Shown here: positions 36,205 to 40,565 of the stretch, piece after piece
Layout: each line of letters begins with the position of its first letter
Numbering within the stretch: position 1 is the first letter of the stretch
From: Acidobacteriota bacterium
Lineage (GTDB): Bacteria; Acidobacteriota; UBA6911
Reading direction: 5' to 3'
DNA length: 40,565 nucleotides
Assembly (NCBI GenBank): GCA_017860135.1
Contig: JAFNAG010000016.1
Location: 1 to 40,565 of the forward strand
Translations under genes and position numbers: made by a program
Notes under the pieces: model-generated
Database searches by the model: none
The model's input: the letters and a program-made list of their open reading frames with translations, nothing else
Told to the model about the DNA's origin: nothing

Positions 36205-37298
36205 CGCGGCACACCCCGCTTCTTCACGCCGGCCTTGGCAGGAACGGGCACCTCCAACGCCTTGAGCTCCGCGTACATCTTCTGCAGGTTGGCGGCGAAG
36301 AAATTCCTGAATCCGAAGGTAGAATAGCGCGCCGGGAGCCGCAGATCCGAGACTACCTGCTCCAGCGTGTCTCCACGCTTCACTGCCGGCCCCACCAGCC
36401 CCTTCAACTCCTCGAAGTAGTTGAGGAACAACTCCACGTCACTTTTCGTCCCAACCGGACCGTGTCCCGGAACATAAGTCCTGACATCCAGCTTCAGGAC
36501 TTCCTTCAGGGTTTTCATCCAGTCCAGCACGCAGGCATCTTCGACATTGGGCAGCGCTCCGTTGAAAAAGAGGTCGCCCAGAAACGCGATCTTCGCTTCG
36601 GGCAGGACCATAACGATATCCCCGTCCGTGTGCCCATCCCCCAGGCAGAGCAGCCGCACTTCGCGCCCGCCGTCCATGATGTTCAGGCTGTCGTCGAGAG
36701 TCATGACCGGCGGCAGGATCTTCAGGGCGGACATGCGACGGAGGAAAGCCTGGCGCGCACCCAGTTGGGCACGCAGCGCTTCCTGCAGTTTCGCGTTGGG
36801 CTCCTTTGCGATCTCCCTGCTCAGCTGTTCCACCTGGGCGAGCGCGATCGTCTGCACCTGGTTCAGCGCGGGGATATCCTCCTGCAGCATATCCCGGCGT
36901 GTGTTGCTGCTGCCCACGATCATGCGGGCCCCGGCGAAAGCCTGATTGCCGTGCGTGTGGTCCGGGTGAAAATGGCTGTTGATGATCAGCCGGACGGGAA
37001 GGGGCGTGAGCGACTTGATCCTGCTCATGAGCGCGTCGCCCGCTTCGGGAGTGAAGTGCGTGTCAAAGACGAGTACGCCGCTTTCGAGGATGACCACACC
37101 TGCGTTGCCGACGGCATCGCTGTCCGGGCTCACGATGCGGACGTAGACGCCCTCGGCCAGCCTGCTCATGTCGCCAGGCGCCGGCGGCACGGCAGGATCG
37201 GAAGCCGCTGGGCGCTGCTGCGCCCATGCGGTTTCCGCAAGAAAGACTGCCAATATCCAAACCGAAACGTAAATGGCAAGACTTCTGGATTTGAGCAT
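36201..37298 (-). CDS. Secreted metallo-beta-lactamase-fold hydrolase
   Basis: A 365-aa zinc hydrolase. A signal peptide ends near AETAWA (residue 26). The metal motif is SHFHPDHTHGN with His109, His111, Asp113 and His114; later ligands appear in LGDGHTDGDIV and YVPGHGPVG. A helical insert of roughly 60 residues (about 140-200, VEQLSREIAKEPNAKLQEALR...) separates the halves. The substrate is unknown; relatives include B3-type lactamases and SoxH-like enzymes. The ORF track starts 54 codons earlier; ATG 37298 begins the signal peptide. It overlaps the downstream ATPase gene by ATGA. Confidence 0.85.
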   Translation of the reverse strand: MLKSRSLAIYVSVWILAVFLAETAWAQQRPAASDPAVPPAPGDMSRLAEGVYVRIVSPDSDAVGNAGVVILESGVLVFDTHFTPEAGDALMSRIKSLTPLPVRLIINSHFHPDHTHGNQAFAGARMIVGSSNTRRDMLQEDIPALNQVQTIALAQVEQLSREIAKEPNAKLQEALRAQLGARQAFLRRMSALKILPPVMTLDDSLNIMDGGREVRLLCLGDGHTDGDIVMVLPEAKIAFLGDLFFNGALPNVEDACVLDWMKTLKEVLKLDVRTYVPGHGPVGTKSDVELFLNYFEELKGLVGPAVKRGDTLEQVVSDLRLPARYSTFGFRNFFAANLQKMYAELKALEVPVPAKAGVKKRGVPR

Positions 37299-37429
37299 GC
37301 GGCTATCGGAATTCCCCGGCACCTCTTGTGCCAGTCTGGATCCATCGTCTGCTGCGCTTGCGATGGGGCTCATGAATTGCGCCTGTGGACTTCCGCATGT
37401 CAGCCTGGCAAAAACTGCTAAAGCACCAA

Positions 37430-37468
37430 ACCACGAAATCCACGAAAGGCTTTCATGCATTTCGTGGT
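37430..37468. repeat. CACGAAA-type hairpin
   Basis: accacgaaat (37430-37439) and atttcgtggt (37459-37468) form a perfect 10-bp inverted repeat with a 19-nt loop in the 206-bp gap between the htrA-like stop and the hydrolase start. It resembles a common intergenic repeat type (cacgaaa...cacgaaa) and could end the htrA-like transcript, though it has no U-tract. Confidence 0.4.
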
Positions 37469-37504
37469 GCCGGCCGGCGCCGCCCTTTCAAGGCGGCTCT
37501 CCGG

Positions 37505-38677
37505 TCAGCGCACTCTTCGCGGCTGCTCCATCAGCTCAATCTGCTTCTGGGTTTTTATGCTGCCCCGGTAGAACGTCAGGCGTACCGAATCTCCGGGCCT
37601 CTTGCTCTCCAGGAGCAGATCCAGATCGTCCATGCTGCGGACGGGCTGGCCGTCAATCTCCGTGATGATGTCGCCGCCAACCATCACCCTCTGCATCCGG
37701 AGCCGGATGAAACTGGTCGCGCCGCGAAGTCCGGCAGCGGCAGCGGTGGTACCGGGTTGAATTCTGGCAATGAGGATGCCGCTGTCGACAGGAAGATCCA
37801 GCGCAGACGCCAGATTGGCGGATATTTCATAGCCCTCCACACCCATCCAGGGCCGCAGAACCCTGCCCTCCCGGATCAGATCGGTCACCACGCGCCGCAC
37901 GGTGTTGACCGGAACCGCGAATCCGATCCCGACGTTGCCGCCGCTTGCACCGCCCGGAGAGACAATCATGGTGTTGATGCCGATCATTTCGCCGGCGCTG
38001 TTCAGAAGCGGCCCGCCTGAATTTCCCGGATTGATCGCCGCGTCCGTCTGGATGACATTGTCGATCAGATTGCCGTTGTCGCTCCGGATCCTGCGCCCCA
38101 GCGCGCTCACGATCCCCGTCGTCAGCGTGTTCTGCAGCCGGAAGGGATTTCCGATGGCAAGAACCTTCTGGCCTACCCGCAGGGCAGACGAGTCTCCCAT
38201 CACTATCGGGTGAAGCCGTTCTTTGGCAGCTCCGACGAGGCGGATGACCGCCAGGTCGTTCTGCGGGTCGCTGCCGACCAGTTCCGCGCGATAGGTGGTC
38301 TGATCCGGAAGCGCGACTTCCAGGCTCTGCGCGTTCTCCACCACGTGGTTGTTGGTGACAATGTTACCGTTCAAATCCAGGACCACACCGCTTCCGGCGG
38401 ATGGGCTGGCAAACGGAGTGAAAAAGAAATCGAACTCGATCGCCGTGGACGTGATGTTTACCACACCCGGGCTGGCTTTGCCGTAAACCTGCAGGTTGAC
38501 CTGCTCATCAGCGCTGAGCGGAGGCTGGGACGGAGTGGCTGCTACCGCCAGCTCGACTTCTGGCCTGGTACCTTTTCCACCGAATTCCGGCGCCAGCCTC
38601 CAGCGCAGCAGCAGGTGCACGGCTGCACCGGTCAGCAGCGCCGTGACAAGAATGAGTCGAATAGCGGATCGTTTCAT
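37505..38677 (-). CDS. HtrA/DegP-like serine protease (S1C)
   Basis: Membrane-anchored periplasmic protease of 390 aa for envelope protein quality control. An uncleaved-looking signal anchor lies at 7-24. The chymotrypsin-fold triad is His111 (VTNNHVV), Asp141 (NDLAVI) and Ser220 (NPGNSGGPLLN). One PDZ domain occupies about 285-385 (GVEGYEISANLASALDL, GGDIITEIDGQPV). A single PDZ resembles DegS/HhoA rather than DegP, so no symbol is given. ATG 38677 lacks a clear ribosome site. Confidence 0.93.
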   Translation of the reverse strand: MKRSAIRLILVTALLTGAAVHLLLRWRLAPEFGGKGTRPEVELAVAATPSQPPLSADEQVNLQVYGKASPGVVNITSTAIEFDFFFTPFASPSAGSGVVLDLNGNIVTNNHVVENAQSLEVALPDQTTYRAELVGSDPQNDLAVIRLVGAAKERLHPIVMGDSSALRVGQKVLAIGNPFRLQNTLTTGIVSALGRRIRSDNGNLIDNVIQTDAAINPGNSGGPLLNSAGEMIGINTMIVSPGGASGGNVGIGFAVPVNTVRRVVTDLIREGRVLRPWMGVEGYEISANLASALDLPVDSGILIARIQPGTTAAAAGLRGATSFIRLRMQRVMVGGDIITEIDGQPVRSMDDLDLLLESKRPGDSVRLTFYRGSIKTQKQIELMEQPRRVR

Positions 38678-38862
38678 ATATCAACAGGGGCGACGGGGCT
38701 TCGGCCGCCGCGAGAAAAACTGCGATGCTGTGGCTGTCCCGCCTGCGACGGGCACCAGTGTCACGTTCGCCACTCATCACCGTTCCATGGCCCACAGGGC
38801 CTCGTCAGCCTCACAGAAGCGGCGGGACCGCCCGCGCTCCACAGCGGTTTCCGCAAGGCCCG

Positions 38863-40011
38863 CTATTTCCAGGCGAGGCTGATGGACCCCTGGCCCGTGA
38901 ACGTAAGCGTGAGCGTCAGCGCCGTAACCGGCGTCTTCGCGATTGTCACATCCGCGGTCATCTGGATGCGTGAAAGAGTCAGTTTGTAATCTCCCGGCGG
39001 AATCGGGCTGCTGAACCTGCATCCTCCCCTGACACCTGCATCATCGGTCATGATGGGAGTCGACGTAAACGAACCGTTGGCACCAATGAGGGTTGCGTTG
39101 AAACCGTCAAGCCGATCCAGCCGTACCTGGCTGCCCGAAGCCTTGACCAGGTTGAGCGCCAGAGTCTTGGGGGAGTTCTTGAGCGCCTCGGCCTTGTTCA
39201 GGTCCTCGACCTGCCCTTTCACATCCTTCATGACGCTCTGGAACCACTTCTCACGCCAGGCTTCCAGAGACCCGGCGCTTTTCAGCCGCGCGATCGTCTT
39301 GTTGATTTCCACCAGCAGCTTGGCCTCTTTCGGGCGCACCACGACTGCGAATTGGTTCTGTGTCAGTTTCTCGAACGTGGGAATCAGGTTCGTGGAAAAA
39401 CTCTTGTAGATGCTGTAGGTAATGATCGGCTCGTAGCCTACAACCGCGCTGATTTCGTTGCGGTTGAGCGCGCCCAGCGCGTCGTCGAGCGTGGGGAACT
39501 TGACCAGCGAGACGTTCGCGGCCACCGTCTGCGTCGACATGAAACGGTCGCCGGACCGTCCCTCTTGCACTCCTACCTTCTTGCCCGCGAGAGAAGCGAG
39601 ACTCTTGATTTCAGTGTTGTCGATGCGCCTGGCAATCGTGTTCCCAGTGTCGAAGTAGGGGTCGGAAAAAGCAAACTCCTTCTTGCGCTCCTCCGATATG
39701 GCGATCGTCGAGATAACCATTTCCACTTCGCCGTTTTTCAGGATCTCGAAGAGGCGGTCGAAAGGAATCTTGACCCATTTCGAAGGTTGGCCGAGATCCT
39801 TCGCGATTTCGTTGCCGAGATCCACATCGTATCCCTGGACGTCGGTTCCCTCCCCCATCTCGAAAGGTATGTTGGTCGGGTCGGTTGCGATGCGAACCAT
39901 CTTGTTTTTCTGCATCGAAGCCCACGCATCCGGGCCCGGCGGTTCCCCGCCGCATTGAACAAAGAGCACCGCCACAGTCGCTATCAAGATGCTGATTTTT
40001 CCATTCCGCAA
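38863..40011 (-). CDS. Amino-acid-type ABC solute-binding protein with C-terminal extension
   Basis: Extracytoplasmic binding protein of 382 aa. An N-terminal signal ends near FVQC (Cys20), an atypical lipobox. Residues 35-265 are the family-3 solute-binding fold: VRIATDPTNIPFEM, GYDVDLGNEIAKDL, DVVISTIAIS-like VISTIAISEERKKEFAFSD, and LKSAGSLEAWREKW at its end. Residues about 285-382 form a beta-rich tail (FTGQGSISLAW) that is not part of the usual fold. The start is TTG 40011, set by GAGGAGG about 7 nt upstream. No permease or ATPase gene is next to it. Confidence 0.85.
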   Translation of the reverse strand: MRNGKISILIATVAVLFVQCGGEPPGPDAWASMQKNKMVRIATDPTNIPFEMGEGTDVQGYDVDLGNEIAKDLGQPSKWVKIPFDRLFEILKNGEVEMVISTIAISEERKKEFAFSDPYFDTGNTIARRIDNTEIKSLASLAGKKVGVQEGRSGDRFMSTQTVAANVSLVKFPTLDDALGALNRNEISAVVGYEPIITYSIYKSFSTNLIPTFEKLTQNQFAVVVRPKEAKLLVEINKTIARLKSAGSLEAWREKWFQSVMKDVKGQVEDLNKAEALKNSPKTLALNLVKASGSQVRLDRLDGFNATLIGANGSFTSTPIMTDDAGVRGGCRFSSPIPPGDYKLTLSRIQMTADVTIAKTPVTALTLTLTFTGQGSISLAWK

Positions 40012-40401
40012 GGCAAGTCCTCCTCATTAGGAAACAGGAGTTTCAAGTTGTAATAATTGCGTGCCGGGCTATTCTAGCTAAAACTCGAGTTCTTCCAAAG
40101 CAATTTCCCGCGCCGGATTCATTCGCTGACATCCAAAGGGATCCCGCATCGGGATTCCCGCCAAATCCCTCACAGGAACCGGCTCTTTCGGAACAGTTTC
40201 GCTGCGATACCGGAAGATCCTCTGGCGTGAGTAAACGTCAACCGCGCAACACTCTATCTTACAGCAAATACGATCAAGCCTCAAGCAACCAGAGGGACCG
40301 GACTATGATAAAATGTGTTTGCACACCAAGGTAGCGTGTTTTGCGTATTGCCCGGGAATCGCGGGACGGAATTCTGGCACAGTGCCGTATCGGGAGGATG
40401 C
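40012..40401. other. Divergent spacer before the cupin gene
   Basis: About 390 bp between divergent genes. It holds the promoter proposed at 40071-40098 and, on plus, a TATGAT/TAAAAT stretch at 40304-40314 that could be a -10 without a clear -35. A 68-codon minus ORF (40078-40284, TTG start) has no ribosome site or family and overlaps the promoter, so I do not call it. Confidence 0.4.
40071..40098 (-). promoter_or_regulatory. Possible promoter of the solute-binding protein gene
   Basis: Minus-strand TTGGAA (40093-40098), a 16-nt spacer and TAGAAT (40071-40076), about 60 nt before the TTG start. Confidence 0.4.
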
Positions 40402-40565
40402 ATGAAGGCTCAGTCCTGGCAGGAACTGGAGTGGGAGGTGGTAACAAAGGACTTGTCGCGGAAGATCGTTACCGGGAAGAATGTCATGGTCGCGCAGATC
40501 CGCCTTGCAAAAGGCGCACTTGTGCCCGAACACTCGCACCCGAACGAGCAGATCAGCCAGATACT
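40402..40565 (+). CDS. Cupin-domain protein, 5' part only
   Basis: Reading frame open from ATG 40402 to the window edge (54 codons), so missing from the ORF track. GGGAGG lies about 5-11 nt upstream. The sequence IRLAKGALVPEHSHPNEQ contains the cupin first motif, with the two histidines and the glutamate of the metal site (HSHPNEQ). It is a small-cupin type by appearance; substrate unknown. The 3' end lies outside the window. Confidence 0.75.
   Translation, partial: MKAQSWQELEWEVVTKDLSRKIVTGKNVMVAQIRLAKGALVPEHSHPNEQISQI

Noticed and set aside
40078-40284. Minus ORF of 68 codons upstream of the solute-binding protein gene
   Set aside because: TTG start without ribosome site, no family resemblance, and its 3' end overlaps the proposed promoter; a small gene cannot be fully excluded.

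Overview
GC-rich chromosomal DNA from a Gram-negative (LPS-bearing) bacterium. The outer-membrane genes are lptE, lptFG and lpxD, with a complete Tol-Pal set. The single-chain LptF-LptG fusion, the glycine-rich TolA-like protein, the Pal with an extra domain and the general gene order make me favour Acidobacteriota. That placement is from familiarity with such genomes, not from a marker tree, and I hold it at moderate confidence. There is no rRNA, tRNA, CRISPR array, prophage or intact transposase gene that I can see.

Layout: (1) 40-1367, minus: an M50 site-2-type protease and an HU-family DNA-binding protein. (2) 1957-12395, nearly all plus: lptE, holA, (rpsT on minus), phoH, ddl, a small DUF465 protein, the phosphatidylethanolamine pair psd-pssA, an unknown lipoprotein, recO, glyQ and glyS. 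(3) 12807-17400, minus: pyruvate phosphate dikinase and lpxD. (4) 17569-20093, plus: murJ and xerD, coupled by an ATGA overlap. (5) 20260-26605, minus: recN, miaB, a bifunctional-nuclease-family gene and the fused lptFG. (6) 27274-33061, plus: tolQ-tolR-tolA-tolB-pal-cpoB, then ssb. (7) 33326-40011, minus: an HtrA-like protease, a metallo-beta-lactamase-fold hydrolase, a helicase-loader-like ATPase, a MoxR ATPase and a DUF58 protein, plus an amino-acid-type solute-binding protein with an unrecognised C-terminal extension. (8) 40402 to the end: the start of a cupin gene.

Most genes serve envelope biogenesis (LPS transport and lipid A, peptidoglycan precursor ligation and lipid II flipping, phospholipid synthesis, Tol-Pal) or genome and RNA maintenance (HU, HolA, RecO, RecN, XerD, SSB, MiaB, glycyl-tRNA synthetase). 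The genes themselves are ordinary. The unusual material is in the spacers.

The gene-free spacers carry several families of foldback repeats. The clearest is a 259-bp element at 12412-12670 with 17-bp terminal inverted repeats, packed with small GC hairpins. It sits inside a 36-nt REP-like palindrome whose uninterrupted relative is at 33204-33239 (33 of 36 bases identical after removing the insert and one copy of GAAG). A second family of about 250-265 bp occurs twice in opposite orientation (about 15775-16038 and 26792-27038) and shares a 27-nt block that is 26/27 identical. A third (CACAGAG type) lies at 16078-16182, 20122-20237 and 34229-34255. Good sigma70-like promoters are visible before hupB-like, rpsT, phoH and pal.
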